Numbered from the stretch's first letter, positions 44,590 through 52,779 are shown. The stretch is 64,000 nt of DNA from Allobosea sp. UNC402CLCol (GCF_000745475.1 NZ_JQJJ01000013.1:372001-436000); one strand, 5' to 3'. A program made the numbers and translations. The notes: generated from the sequence alone by a model not told the origin.

Positions 44590-45166
44590 CTGCAAGGCGA
44601 GCGACTTCAAGGCCAATGAGTTCAAGGACGGCCTGATCAAGGAGATTCCGAATCTCCGCGCCTTCGCCGCCTCTCTCTCCGGCTCGATGCAGCTCGCCGA
44701 CGATCTGGTTCAGGACACGCTGCTCAAGGCCTGGGGCAATTCCGAGAAGTTCGAGCCGGGAACGAGCCTGCGCGCCTGGCTCTTCACCATCCTGCGCAAC
44801 ACCTATTATTCGCTCTACCGCAAGCGCGGCCGCGAGGTGCAGGACAGCGAAGGCACCTATGCCGAGCGTCTGGCGACGCATGGCAACCAGGAAAGCCATC
44901 TCGATCTCGCCGACTTCCGCAAGGCGCTGGCCAAGTTGCCCGAGGAGCAGCGCGAGGTGCTGATCATGGTCGGCGCGACCGGGCTCTCCTATGAGGAGGC
45001 GGCGGAGATCTGCGGCGTCGCGATCGGAACCATCAAGAGCCGCGTCAATCGTGCCCGCACCAAGCTCGCCGAACTCCTCTCCATTGGCAGCGTCGACGAT
45101 CTCGGACCGGATCGGACCAGCGCGGCCGCCATGCAAAGGGCGGGCTCCGAACCAGTCGGCTCCTGA
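44576..45166 (+). CDS. ecfG: ECF sigma factor EcfG (general stress response)
   Basis: This 196-residue extracytoplasmic-function sigma factor contains region 2 (about 22-90: FAASLSGSMQLADDLVQDTLLKAW and FEPGTSLRAWLFTILRNTYYS) and region 4 (about 120-175: LPEEQREVLIMVGATGLSYEEAAEICGV with HTH IGTIKSRVNRAR). It lacks zinc-finger or other extra domains. It directs RNA polymerase to GGAAC...GTT promoters, many of which lie nearby. It overlaps nepR by 14 nt and ends exactly where the next kinase gene begins. Confidence 0.96.
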   Translation: MSANDCKASDFKANEFKDGLIKEIPNLRAFAASLSGSMQLADDLVQDTLLKAWGNSEKFEPGTSLRAWLFTILRNTYYSLYRKRGREVQDSEGTYAERLATHGNQESHLDLADFRKALAKLPEEQREVLIMVGATGLSYEEAAEICGVAIGTIKSRVNRARTKLAELLSIGSVDDLGPDRTSAAAMQRAGSEPVGS

Positions 45167-46822
45167 ATGCGCCTGACGCGATTCAGCACTGTCCGGGGGC
45201 GCTTGCTGGCGCTGCTGATCGCGATCGCGCTTCCGATCGGCTGCGTTACCGCCCTGGCTGCCGCCACGGCCTATCGCACCATCACCGGCGCCATCGAGAC
45301 CGCGCAGGTCCGGGCGGCCGACGAGTTCGCCATTCGCACGCGGATCTGGTATCGCGGCGCCCTGCGCTCGCTCCTGTCCTTCGGCACGGCCACGGCCGAA
45401 GCCGGGCTTTCGCCCGAGCTTTGCAGGGAGGCCGGCCTCAAGATGCTCGCCCAGGTCCGCGGCTTCTCCGCCGTGCTGGTGCGCGGCGCCGACGGGCAGC
45501 TTTGCACCGCAGCGCTCGATGCCGGCATCGATGCGCAAACGCTGGATCGAACGGCGACGCGCCTGCGCGACCTTCCCGCCGTGGCGCCCTGGAGCGGCAT
45601 CGATCTCGGCAAGTCGCATTACGACCAGGCCACGATCGGCAACCGGCGCTATCTCACCGTGCATACCGAAAATCCGACGGCATCCGGAGCGGGTCTGCGC
45701 GAGGCTCTGCTGCTGATCGAGCCCGAGGTGCTGGAGAACGTCTTCGACCTCGGCGAGGGCGGCACGGACATGGATGTCGCGCTCGTCTCGCAAGGCAGCG
45801 GCGTGGTCGCCAGCCGCGGCGACGGCGAGGCTCTGGGCTGGCTGCCGCGCGACGCCCGTCTCCCGCAGGCGCTTGAGCGCTGGCGCGCGCCGAGCCGCCA
45901 GGGCGACGAACGCGTCTATGTCGCGCGCATGGTCGCCGAACCCGATTTCTACGTCGTCGCCTCCTTCGACGATTCGCGCGAGCAGGGCGCGCGCATCCAG
46001 TTCGCGGTGCTCCTGCTCGCGCCGTTGCTGACATTGACCTTGCTGTGCATCGTCTATCTGCGCGCCATCGACCGGCACTGCGTGCGCTGGCTGCGCAGCA
46101 TCGAGGCGGCGGCCCGCTCCCGTGCGACCGCGCGACGGGCGGCGCGTGCGGCCGTCGCCGACGACATGCCGAGCGACATCCGCAGCGTCGCCGAAGCCTT
46201 CAACATGATGGTGGACGAGCAGGAGGTGCGGCAGCGGCGCCTGCAGACCGCCCTCGACGACAACCGCTTCCTGGTGCGCGAACTGCACCATCGGGTGAAG
46301 AACAGCCTCCAGGTGGTGCAGAGCTATATCGGGCTGACCAAGCGCGACTATCGCGACGAGGCCAGGCTCGCCTTGGCCGACGCGGAATGCCGCGTCCACG
46401 TCCTGTCCGCAGCCTATCGCTTCACCCTCGCGGATGGCGAGATGCAACCGGTCCGGGTCGACCTGTTCCTCGAGGACGTCGTCACGATGATCTCGAACCT
46501 GATCCGCCGGCGCGATCAGTGGATCTCGGGCCGGATCGAGACAGCCGCGACCTTGTCGGTCGATCGCATCATCCCTCTCGGCTTTCTCGTCGCCGACGTC
46601 GCCTCACGCGTGCTGCGCAGCACGCCCGGGGTGCGGATCACGCTGACGGTCCACGATCTCGACGACACGACGATCGAGGTCGCGATCGAGGCCGACCGCG
46701 AGATCGTGCATCAGGAGCCACCGCGCCTGTTCGCCGGCCTGCTCGCGCAGATCGAGGCGGTTCAGTCCGGACCGCCGGAGGGGCGCAATCTCGGGCGTTG
46801 GCGAGTCAGCCATAAGGGCTGA
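45167..46822 (+). CDS. Membrane sensor histidine kinase with degenerate ATPase domain
   Basis: This 551-residue protein starts at ATG 45167, directly after the ecfG stop codon, so it belongs to the nepR-ecfG operon. TM1 lies at about 8-30, followed by a periplasmic sensor domain of some 245 residues, TM2 at about 282-302, a HAMP-like linker, and a HisKA_2-type dimerisation segment with H375 in ELHHRVKNSLQVVQ. The C-terminal ATPase part is abnormal. Where the N box should be it reads PLGFLVADVASRVL, with no asparagine, and no DxGxG or GxGL loop follows. Autophosphorylation therefore looks impossible. Related kinases next to ecfG (PhyK-type) control PhyR, so this may be a pseudokinase or phosphatase-type regulator. 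Confidence 0.8.
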   Translation: MRLTRFSTVRGRLLALLIAIALPIGCVTALAAATAYRTITGAIETAQVRAADEFAIRTRIWYRGALRSLLSFGTATAEAGLSPELCREAGLKMLAQVRGFSAVLVRGADGQLCTAALDAGIDAQTLDRTATRLRDLPAVAPWSGIDLGKSHYDQATIGNRRYLTVHTENPTASGAGLREALLLIEPEVLENVFDLGEGGTDMDVALVSQGSGVVASRGDGEALGWLPRDARLPQALERWRAPSRQGDERVYVARMVAEPDFYVVASFDDSREQGARIQFAVLLLAPLLTLTLLCIVYLRAIDRHCVRWLRSIEAAARSRATARRAARAAVADDMPSDIRSVAEAFNMMVDEQEVRQRRLQTALDDNRFLVRELHHRVKNSLQVVQSYIGLTKRDYRDEARLALADAECRVHVLSAAYRFTLADGEMQPVRVDLFLEDVVTMISNLIRRRDQWISGRIETAATLSVDRIIPLGFLVADVASRVLRSTPGVRITLTVHDLDDTTIEVAIEADREIVHQEPPRLFAGLLAQIEAVQSGPPEGRNLGRWRVSHKG

Positions 46823-46855
46823 GATCGCTGCGCGGGCGGGTCTCCAGCGCGTCGG

Positions 46856-47746
46856 TCAGCAGGGCTTTTCCAGCGGAGCCTCAACCGGCTCGATCAGGAC
46901 GCCGACGCTCAACCCCAGGAAGGCGCCCGGCGGCCCCGTGAAGCTGCCGGCGATCGGCGATGCGTCCTCGGGGACACGCGCCACCGCGATGCGCAGAAGC
47001 TGCCGATCGGCGACGAGATCATTGGTCGGATCGAACTCGACCCAGCCATCGCCGGGGATGAAGACATCCGCCCAGGCATGCGTCAAGCCGACAGGCGAGA
47101 TGAGCCCGGCCGCGTCCGGCGTCTGATCCTGGATATAACCGGTGACGAAGCGCGCCGCGAAACCCATGCGGCGCGCCAGCTCGATGAACAGCCAGGCGTA
47201 GTCGCGGCAGGAGCCGCTGCCGAGCAGCAGCGTGTCGGCCGGATGCTGGGTACCCTCGTCGTAGCGGACGGCGTAGCTCAGCCCGGCATGGATCGCATGG
47301 GCGAGATCACGCAGGAGATGGCCCGAACCCGGGCCGAACCCGGCACGGAAATCGGCGAGCCAGCGCTCGATCACGCCGTCGGGATCGGCCGCGGCGAGGT
47401 GGAGATAGGGCTGCAGGACCATGCGTTCGCCGTCGCTGTAGACGACACCGGTCAAGGCCGCGCCCGGTGCGAGCCTGCTGCGCGGCAGCGCCGAACCGAA
47501 GCGCTCGAGCATCAATTCGCTGACGATCTCGAGCGTGTCGTGGGGTTCCGCGAATGTCGCGACGGCGACCGGGTTGCCATAGGCATCGTGCATCCAGCGC
47601 AGCATCGCAGGAGGCGAGATCGCCAGGGCGGTATCGACCAGCCGCAGATCAAAGCTGTCGCGCGGCCTGAGCATCAGCCGATGCGGGCCGAAGCTGACCG
47701 GCTCGGCATAGCGGTAGGTCGTTGCATGGCGGACACGCAGATGCAT
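46856..47746 (-). CDS. Transglutaminase-like cysteine protease family protein
   Basis: This 296-residue protein has an N-terminal bacterial transglutaminase-associated domain (LRVRHATTYRYAEPVSFGPHR) followed by a transglutaminase core. The catalytic triad is visible as cysteine in GSGSCRDYAWLF (about residue 181), histidine in GLTHAWADVFIPG and aspartate in WVEFDPTNDLVADRQ. Proteins of this COG1305 group are widespread and mostly uncharacterised; peptidase action is likelier than cross-linking. No signal peptide is seen. A terminator-like hairpin and a candidate stress promoter lie upstream. It is convergent with the kinase gene. Confidence 0.88.
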   Translation of the reverse strand: MHLRVRHATTYRYAEPVSFGPHRLMLRPRDSFDLRLVDTALAISPPAMLRWMHDAYGNPVAVATFAEPHDTLEIVSELMLERFGSALPRSRLAPGAALTGVVYSDGERMVLQPYLHLAAADPDGVIERWLADFRAGFGPGSGHLLRDLAHAIHAGLSYAVRYDEGTQHPADTLLLGSGSCRDYAWLFIELARRMGFAARFVTGYIQDQTPDAAGLISPVGLTHAWADVFIPGDGWVEFDPTNDLVADRQLLRIAVARVPEDASPIAGSFTGPPGAFLGLSVGVLIEPVEAPLEKPC

Positions 47747-47775
47747 CGGTTCCCCTGTCGGCGCCCTTCACCCGC

Positions 47776-47803
47776 AAAAAACAAGCCGCCCCAGGGCGGC
47801 TTT
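47776..47803 (-). terminator. Rho-independent terminator (minus strand) upstream of the transglutaminase gene
   Basis: On the minus strand AAGCCGCC pairs with GGCGGCTT around a 4-nt loop, followed by G and six T's (47781-47776). It could end transcripts from the 92-residue gene, attenuate the transglutaminase gene or end a small RNA. Confidence 0.7.
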
Positions 47804-47828
47804 GAAGTGCGGCGCGAGGATGCGCTGC
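47776..47828 (-). ncRNA. Candidate short stress-induced RNA or attenuated leader
   Basis: An EcfG-type promoter at 47835-47859 and the strong terminator at 47776-47803 would bound a transcript of about 50 nt. It would carry an unpaired 5' part with a UCCUC motif, complementary to Shine-Dalgarno sequences, and a 3' terminator stem. No protein fits. It may simply be the attenuated leader of the transglutaminase mRNA. Confidence 0.3.
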
Positions 47829-47834
47829 GGGCTC

Positions 47835-47859
47835 AACGCGGAAAAGCGTGATTGGTTCC
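47835..47859 (-). promoter_or_regulatory. EcfG-type promoter upstream of the transglutaminase gene
   Basis: On the minus strand GGAAC (47855-47859), 17 nt and GTT (47835-47837, preceded by C) match exactly. The first gene downstream is the transglutaminase at 47746, with a terminator in between. Confidence 0.5.
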
Positions 47860-47868
47860 GCTGCTCCT

Positions 47869-47953
47869 GGAGCATTTTCGAGCGAAGTGGACACCGGTTT
47901 GCGTGAAGAAAATGCGATAAAACAAGGAGATCGGAGAAGCGCGGAAATGCTCT
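47869..47953. repeat. Hyphomicrobiales-type dispersed repeat
   Basis: The ends GAGCATTTTC and GGAAATGCTC are near-perfect inverted repeats; inside are CGAAGTGGACACCGGTTTGCG and AAGAAAATGCGATAAAACAA. This sequence type is scattered widely in rhizobial genomes. Its right end supplies the stop codon region of the 92-residue gene. Confidence 0.7.
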
Positions 47954-48230
47954 AGCGCAGGATCAGGGCGCGGACGCCATCCGCCATCGCCTGCTTCGAC
48001 GGCGCCGGGATGCTGCGGCGGGCGGCGCTCTCGCTGCGGTCCGCCCGATCGACGGCGGCGAAGCGGGCTTCACCCGGCTGCGCATGACCACGCAAGGCGG
48101 CAACGGTGGTCGAGCTCTGGTCGGTCGGCATCTGCAAGCCGGCGCCGAAGCTCAGGCCGGTCACCACGGCCGCCATGCAGCCGAAAAAGAACAAGGCGCG
48201 CTTGGCGGGGGCCAGGCTGTCGTTCAGCAT
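47952..48230 (-). CDS. Small membrane-anchored protein of unknown function
   Basis: This 92-residue protein has one hydrophobic helix at about residues 12-32 (ALFFFGCMAAVVTGLSFGAGL) and a polar, presumably periplasmic remainder with STTVAALRGHAQPGEARF. It ends DGVRALILR, with its stop codon inside a dispersed repeat. No family is recognised. A candidate EcfG-type promoter (18-nt spacing) lies upstream, divergent from the one before the Crp/Fnr gene. Confidence 0.55.
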   Translation of the reverse strand: MLNDSLAPAKRALFFFGCMAAVVTGLSFGAGLQMPTDQSSTTVAALRGHAQPGEARFAAVDRADRSESAARRSIPAPSKQAMADGVRALILR

Positions 48231-48284
48231 CTTCGTCTCCCAACGCCTGCGCCAGCCCGGATGGGCCGGCTGTTACGAGATAGA

Positions 48285-48310
48285 AACGCGGCCGGACGGT
48301 TTCCGGTTCC
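48285..48310 (-). promoter_or_regulatory. Candidate EcfG-type promoter of the 92-residue protein
   Basis: On the minus strand GGAAC (48306-48310), an 18-nt spacer and GTT (48285-48287) resemble the stress promoter, with one base more than most sites here. The gene starts 55 nt downstream. Confidence 0.4.
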
Positions 48311-48357
48311 CCGGGACGGGACGACGAAGGCAAAAGCTGGTCGAAACCGGCCCTCGT

Positions 48358-48383
48358 GGAACGCCGAACGGCTTCCCGGCGTT
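48358..48383 (+). promoter_or_regulatory. Candidate EcfG-type promoter of the Crp/Fnr gene
   Basis: GGAAC (48358-48362), 18 nt and GTT (48381-48383, preceded by C) lie 47 nt before the start codon of the regulator. Confidence 0.45.
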
Positions 48384-48430
48384 ATTCGGCCGCCGGCGCA
48401 ATCTTCCGCCGCGAGGGGGGAACAGATTCA

Positions 48431-49189
48431 ATGATGAACCTCAATTCGAGGCCGGGCCGCATCGGCACGCCCTGCCTTGCCTGTCCTTTGCGCATGAAGC
48501 CCGCCTTCGAGGACAAGACCGATGACGAGATCCGTTTCATCCAGGCGATGAAGACCGATCACCGCAGCCTGAAGGCGGGGAGCGACATCATTAGCCCGGA
48601 CCAGGAAAGCGCCGAGCTCTACACGCTCTTCTCGGGCTGGGCCTTCCGCTACAAATCCCTGCCGGACGGGCGCCGCCAGATCCTCAACTTTCTCCTGCCC
48701 GGCGACATCGTCGGCCTGCAGGCCTCCCTGCTCGCCGCGGCCCAGCACGGCATCGAAGCGCTCACCGATGTCGAACTCTGCGTTTTCCCGCGCAAACGGA
48801 TCTGGGACCTGTTCGTGCGGATGCCCAATCTCGCCTATGAGCTCGCCTGGCTCGGCTCCCGCGAGGAGTCCATGATCGACGACAACCTGACCTCGGTGGG
48901 CCAGCGCAATGCCAGCGAGCGTATCGCGGCCCTCGTCATCACGCTCTATCGCCGCGCCGATGCGCTCGGGCTGGTCAGCGACAGCAGCTTCGACTTTCCC
49001 CTGTCGCAGCAACAGCTTGCCGATGCGCTTGGCCTCTCCCTGGTCCATACCAGCAAGACATGGTCGAAACTGCGCAAGGCGGGGCTGTTCACCATTTCCG
49101 GCGGACGGCTGACCCTGCTGAATCCGCGCCTCACCGCCCGCATGGCCGCTGTCTACGAGCAGAGCAAAGCGCCGCGGCCGCTGATCTGA
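48431..49189 (+). CDS. Crp/Fnr-family transcriptional regulator
   Basis: This 252-residue regulator has a cyclic-nucleotide-binding-fold sensor domain (about 30-145, with LYTLFSGWAFRYKSLPDGRRQILNFLLPGDI reduced here to its core GRRQILNFLLPGDIVG) and a winged-helix domain (about 165-230, LSQQQLADALGLSLVHTSKTWSKLRKAG). The N-terminus has CLACPL, two cysteines only, so an Fnr-type four-cysteine iron-sulfur cluster is not supported. GAGGGGGG lies 10 nt before the ATGATG start. The upstream stress-type promoter suggests it is a second-tier regulator of the stress response. Confidence 0.9.
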   Translation: MMNLNSRPGRIGTPCLACPLRMKPAFEDKTDDEIRFIQAMKTDHRSLKAGSDIISPDQESAELYTLFSGWAFRYKSLPDGRRQILNFLLPGDIVGLQASLLAAAQHGIEALTDVELCVFPRKRIWDLFVRMPNLAYELAWLGSREESMIDDNLTSVGQRNASERIAALVITLYRRADALGLVSDSSFDFPLSQQQLADALGLSLVHTSKTWSKLRKAGLFTISGGRLTLLNPRLTARMAAVYEQSKAPRPLI

Positions 49190-49310
49190 CGCCATTTCGT
49201 GGCCAACGGCCGAGATGGGGCTTGGCGAGAGGCCAGACTTGACCCCATATGCCGGGTGGGTAACGTTCCGCAGCGCTTGAAGGCGAAGTTCGGGGCGCGC
49301 AAGGGGTATC

Positions 49311-50105
49311 ATGTCTTCGACGATCAGACATCGTCCGCCGCGCGCGGGCTCGATCGCGGCCCGGCTCGGCCAGTCGCGCGTCGCCAGCCGGCTCGAAGGC
49401 GAGGTGCGCGTCACCGCGGCCGATCTGGTCGATTGCGTGGCCGAGGCCAGGCTCAAGGTCGCGGCCGTCCGCTACAAGGTCGAAGGCGAGGTCCGCAACA
49501 AGGCGGAGAAGCTCAAGAGCCGCGTCAGCGTGGCCGCGGAGAAGCTGGGCGACGAGGCGCGCTTCATCAAATCCTGGATCGACGATCCGCTGCGGACCGG
49601 CTCGGTAACCCCCTCGAGCCCGGCCCTGGCGCGGCGCATGGCGTCCTATGTCGATCCGGAGCAGCCCGGCCCCGTCATCGAGATCGGCCCTGGTACCGGT
49701 CCCGTGACCGAAGCCCTGATCGAGCGCGGCGTCGACGAGGAGCGTCTCATCCTCGTGGAATACAGCCCCGAATTCTGCGAATTGCTGCGCAAGCGCTTCC
49801 CGCGGGCCACCGTCGTCCAGGGCGATGCCTACGCCCTCTCGACAACGCTGGCGGGGCACCTGACCGAGAAGGCCGCCGCCCTGGTCTCGAGCCTGCCCCT
49901 GTTCAACCGCCCGCCCCCGAGCCGGACGGCGCTGGCGAAGGAGGCGTTCCCGTTGATGGTCGAAGGCGCGCCCTTCATCCAGTTCACCTATTCGGTGATC
50001 TCGCCGATCCCGCGCAAGGGCTCCGGCCTGAAGGCCTTCGTCTCCGATTGGGTCCTGCGCAACATTCCGCCGGCGCGGGTCTGGGTCTACCGCGAAGCGA
50101 GCTGA
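49311..50105 (+). CDS. Phospholipid N-methyltransferase-like SAM methyltransferase
   Basis: This 264-residue protein has a catalytic domain (about residues 85-264) resembling rhizobial PmtA, which methylates phosphatidylethanolamine toward phosphatidylcholine. The block FIKSWIDDPLRTGSVTPSSPALARRMASYVD precedes SAM motif I EIGPGTGPVTEALIERG and LVEYSPEFCELLRKRFP; only short cores of these are diagnostic. Unusually, about 80 residues of basic/acidic helical sequence (RLEGEVRVTAADLVDCVAEA and VEGEVRNKAEKL) precede the domain and could bind membrane. AAGGGG lies upstream of ATG 49311. A role in membrane lipid adaptation is inferred. Confidence 0.75.
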   Translation: MSSTIRHRPPRAGSIAARLGQSRVASRLEGEVRVTAADLVDCVAEARLKVAAVRYKVEGEVRNKAEKLKSRVSVAAEKLGDEARFIKSWIDDPLRTGSVTPSSPALARRMASYVDPEQPGPVIEIGPGTGPVTEALIERGVDEERLILVEYSPEFCELLRKRFPRATVVQGDAYALSTTLAGHLTEKAAALVSSLPLFNRPPPSRTALAKEAFPLMVEGAPFIQFTYSVISPIPRKGSGLKAFVSDWVLRNIPPARVWVYREAS

Positions 50106-50190
50106 GCCCCGTCGGATCCGGTTGCGGGCCATGCAAATAATGCGGGCCAGCCGAACCGAATCGTAACCGCTCGACGTTAGACAGCCTGTT

Positions 50191-50216
50191 GGAACGGGCG
50201 TTGCATCGGACCTGTT
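50191..50216 (+). promoter_or_regulatory. Candidate EcfG-type promoter of the diguanylate cyclase gene
   Basis: GGAAC (50191-50195), 18 nt and GTT (50214-50216, preceded by T) lie 26 nt before the start codon. This is the weakest of the nine sites. Confidence 0.35.
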
Positions 50217-50241
50217 CGCAGCGAGGACTTCGACCGGCCCC

Positions 50242-51432
50242 ATGAGCGGTGCAGCCCTGCGTTACACTCTGCCGCGCTGGCGCGTGACGCGCTGGCTCGC
50301 CGATGCCGGCCCGGACGTTCCTGCCGAGATCAGGACCGCACTGATCGCCAGCCTGTTCGGCACGCTGCCGATCTTCGTCGGCGGCGTCATCAACTCGCTC
50401 GCTGTTTCCTTCCTGATCGCCTGGCGCATCCCGACCCTGCCGTTCCAGCTCTGGTGCGTCTTCGAGGTGCTGTGCTGCCTCGCCCGGCTCTTCGTGCTCA
50501 TCAACGCCCGCCGCAGGGCGGAACGCGGCGAGCCGACCTGGACGGACACCTATCTCCTGCTCGGCGTGGCCTGGGCGGCCGGCATCGGGGCCGGCACCTT
50601 TCTGAGCCTGACGAGCGGCGACTGGGTCGTCGCCACACTCGCCTGCCTGTCGGCGGCCGCCATGGTCGGCGGCATCTGCTTCCGGAATTTCGGAGCGCCG
50701 CGCATGGCGGGCGTGATGATCGGGCTGACGCTGGGACCATGCTGCTTCGCGACGCTGTTCGCCGGCGAGCCGATCATGCTCATCACCTTCATGCAGATCC
50801 CGCTCTATCTCTTCAGCATGACGGTCGCGGCCTACAAGCTGAACGGGATGCTGATCTCGACGATGCGGGCCGAGCGCGAGAACGCCTTCCACGCCCGTCA
50901 CGACATGCTGACCGGCCTGTCGAACCGGGCCGGGCTGACACGTGCCTTCGAGACCCGCTTCGGCAGCGCCTCCGCCCCGCACGGCCTGGCGTTGATCTAT
51001 CTCGATCTCGACGGCTTCAAATCCGTGAACGATACCCACGGCCACCCGGCCGGCGACGCGCTGCTGCAGCTCGTCGCCGAGCGATTGCGCGGCCTCGTGC
51101 GCAGCTCCGACCTTGCCGCGCGGATCGGCGGCGACGAATTCGTCGTCCTGTCCGAGCAGACCGAACGGGTGCAGCTGCAGCGCATCGGCGAGCGCCTCGT
51201 CGCGGAGATCTCCGAGCCCTACGAGCTCGACAGCGGCCACCGGCTGCATATCGGCGCCTCGGTCGGCATTGCGCTGGCCCCTGAGCACGGAACCGACATG
51301 AACGCCCTGATGGTGGCGGCCGACGCAGCGCTCTACCAGGCGAAGTCGCGCGGAAAATCGCTTTGCGTCATCGCCAGCCAGCGCGCCGTCATCGACGGGC
51401 AGGGCGCCGGCAACCGCCCTCTCCTGCACTAA
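50242..51432 (+). CDS. Membrane diguanylate cyclase (GGDEF)
   Basis: This 396-residue protein has an N-terminal membrane region with about five or six helices between residues 30 and 215, then a GGDEF domain. The active-site GGDEF is intact at about residues 296-300 ([11 protein letters not shown]), with the upstream [19 protein letters not shown] segment and [22 protein letters not shown]. It should therefore make c-di-GMP. The inhibitory site RxxD is not obvious. It lies in the stress region with a candidate stress promoter directly upstream. A GspE/MshEN-like domain in the glycosyltransferase at 26391-28316 is one possible c-di-GMP target in the same window. Confidence 0.9.
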   Translation: MSGAALRYTLPRWRVTRWLADAGPDVPAEIRTALIASLFGTLPIFVGGVINSLAVSFLIAWRIPTLPFQLWCVFEVLCCLARLFVLINARRRAERGEPTWTDTYLLLGVAWAAGIGAGTFLSLTSGDWVVATLACLSAAAMVGGICFRNFGAPRMAGVMIGLTLGPCCFATLFAGEPIMLITFMQIPLYLFSMTVAAYKLNGMLISTMRAERENAFHARHDMLTGLSNRAGLTRAFETRFGSASAPHGLALIYLDLDGFKSVNDTHGHPAGDALLQLVAERLRGLVRSSDLAARIGGDEFVVLSEQTERVQLQRIGERLVAEISEPYELDSGHRLHIGASVGIALAPEHGTDMNALMVAADAALYQAKSRGKSLCVIASQRAVIDGQGAGNRPLLH

Positions 51433-51608
51433 GGGAGAACCGGTTTTTCGCAGGAATCCTGCTGCGACTCCTCGGCGAGAGACGGATTCAGATTTCAGAT
51501 GGCATCATCCGGCTCCAAGGGCGAAGAGGCGGCATCGCCCCCGCCTCGCTTGACCTGAGCGCGTGCATCGGGCTTGCCTCATTGCGACAGAAGGGCAGGA
51601 GGGGAAGC

Positions 51609-52541
51609 TTGGCCGATCTCGCGCGCCTCGTGCAGGACATCGCGACGGAGATGCGCGACGCGAGCGACCGCGGCGAGGTCGCGAGCTATATCCCGCCGCT
51701 CGCCCGCGTCGATCCCCGCCAGTTCGGACTCTGCGTCGTGACCGCCGAGGGTGCCGTCCACAGCGCCGGCGAAAGCGAGGAGCCCTTCTCGATCCAGAGC
51801 ATCTCCAAGGTGTTCGCGCTGACACAGGCGCTGGGCAAGGTCGGCGACACGCTCTGGCGCCGTGTCGGGCGCGAACCCTCGGGCACGCCGTTCAACTCGA
51901 TCGTGCAGCTCGAGCGCGAGCAGGGCATCCCGCGCAACCCCTTCATCAATGCCGGCGCGCTGGTGGTCTCCGACATCAATCTCGCCGGGCACGCACCGCG
52001 CGAGGCGATCGGCGAATTGCTGCGCTTCACGCGCTATCTTGCCGATGACGACGGCATCATCATCGACGAGGCGGTGGCGCGGGCCGAACAGGCGACCGGC
52101 TTCCGCAACATCGCACTCGCCAACTACATGAAGGCGTTCGGCAACATCCACCATGCGCCGGAGCTGACGCTCGGCGTCTATTTCCACCAATGCGCCATCG
52201 CCATGAGCTGCCGCCAGCTCGCCATGGCCGGGCGCTTCCTGATGCATGGCGGGCTGCATCTGCCGGGCGGGCCGCGGGTCGTCTCGGCCCAACGGGCACG
52301 GCGCATCAACGCGCTGATGCTGACCTGCGGCCATTACGATGCCTCGGGCGATTTCGCCTTTCGCGTCGGATTGCCCGGAAAATCCGGCGTCGGCGGCGGC
52401 ATCCTCGCCATCGCTCCAGGCAAGGCCGCGATCGCGGCCTGGTCGCCGGGCCTCAACGCCAACGGCAATTCCATGCTGGGAACGCTCGCGCTGGAGCGGC
52501 TCGCCGAGGCGACCGGCTGGTCGGTCTTCAACCCGGGCTGA
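51609..52541 (+). CDS. glsA: Glutaminase A
   Basis: This 310-residue serine-dependent glutaminase hydrolyses glutamine to glutamate and ammonia. The SxxK nucleophile motif is in [11 protein letters not shown] (about residues 63-67), with [21 protein letters not shown] and [26 protein letters not shown] following. The start is decided by the ribosome site: AGGAGG lies about 6 nt before TTG 51609, and homology begins at [10 protein letters not shown]; no ATG is available nearby. The 176-nt gap after the cyclase gene shows no clear promoter. Glutaminase can serve acid tolerance as well as nitrogen use. Confidence 0.93.
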   Translation: MADLARLVQDIATEMRDASDRGEVASYIPPLARVDPRQFGLCVVTAEGAVHSAGESEEPFSIQSISKVFALTQALGKVGDTLWRRVGREPSGTPFNSIVQLEREQGIPRNPFINAGALVVSDINLAGHAPREAIGELLRFTRYLADDDGIIIDEAVARAEQATGFRNIALANYMKAFGNIHHAPELTLGVYFHQCAIAMSCRQLAMAGRFLMHGGLHLPGGPRVVSAQRARRINALMLTCGHYDASGDFAFRVGLPGKSGVGGGILAIAPGKAAIAAWSPGLNANGNSMLGTLALERLAEATGWSVFNPG

Positions 52542-52613
52542 GGGCGAAGGCCACGCCGGCAAGCGCAGGTCTCGCGGCAGGCCGCCACAACATGCTGAAG
52601 CTTCGAGGGACAT

Positions 52614-52688
52614 TGGAGCGGGCGATCGGGATCGAACCGACGACATTCAGCTTGGGAAGCTGACGTTCTACCACTGAACTACGCCCGC
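52614..52688 (-). tRNA. tRNA-Gly (anticodon CCC)
   Basis: A full cloverleaf is visible on the minus strand: 7-bp acceptor stem GCGGGCG/CGCCCGC, D arm with AGTGGTA, anticodon stem TCAGC/GCTGA with loop TTCCCAA (anticodon CCC), and T arm with TTCGATC. The 3' CCA is encoded (52614-52616). Confidence 0.95.
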
Positions 52689-52779
52689 ATGCCGCGCGGA
52701 CTGCAAAGCAGCGCCGTGGCAGGCGCAGTTTCATAGCGGCTCCGCGAGCAGGTGTCATCCGGGAATTTCCGGGAGAAGC

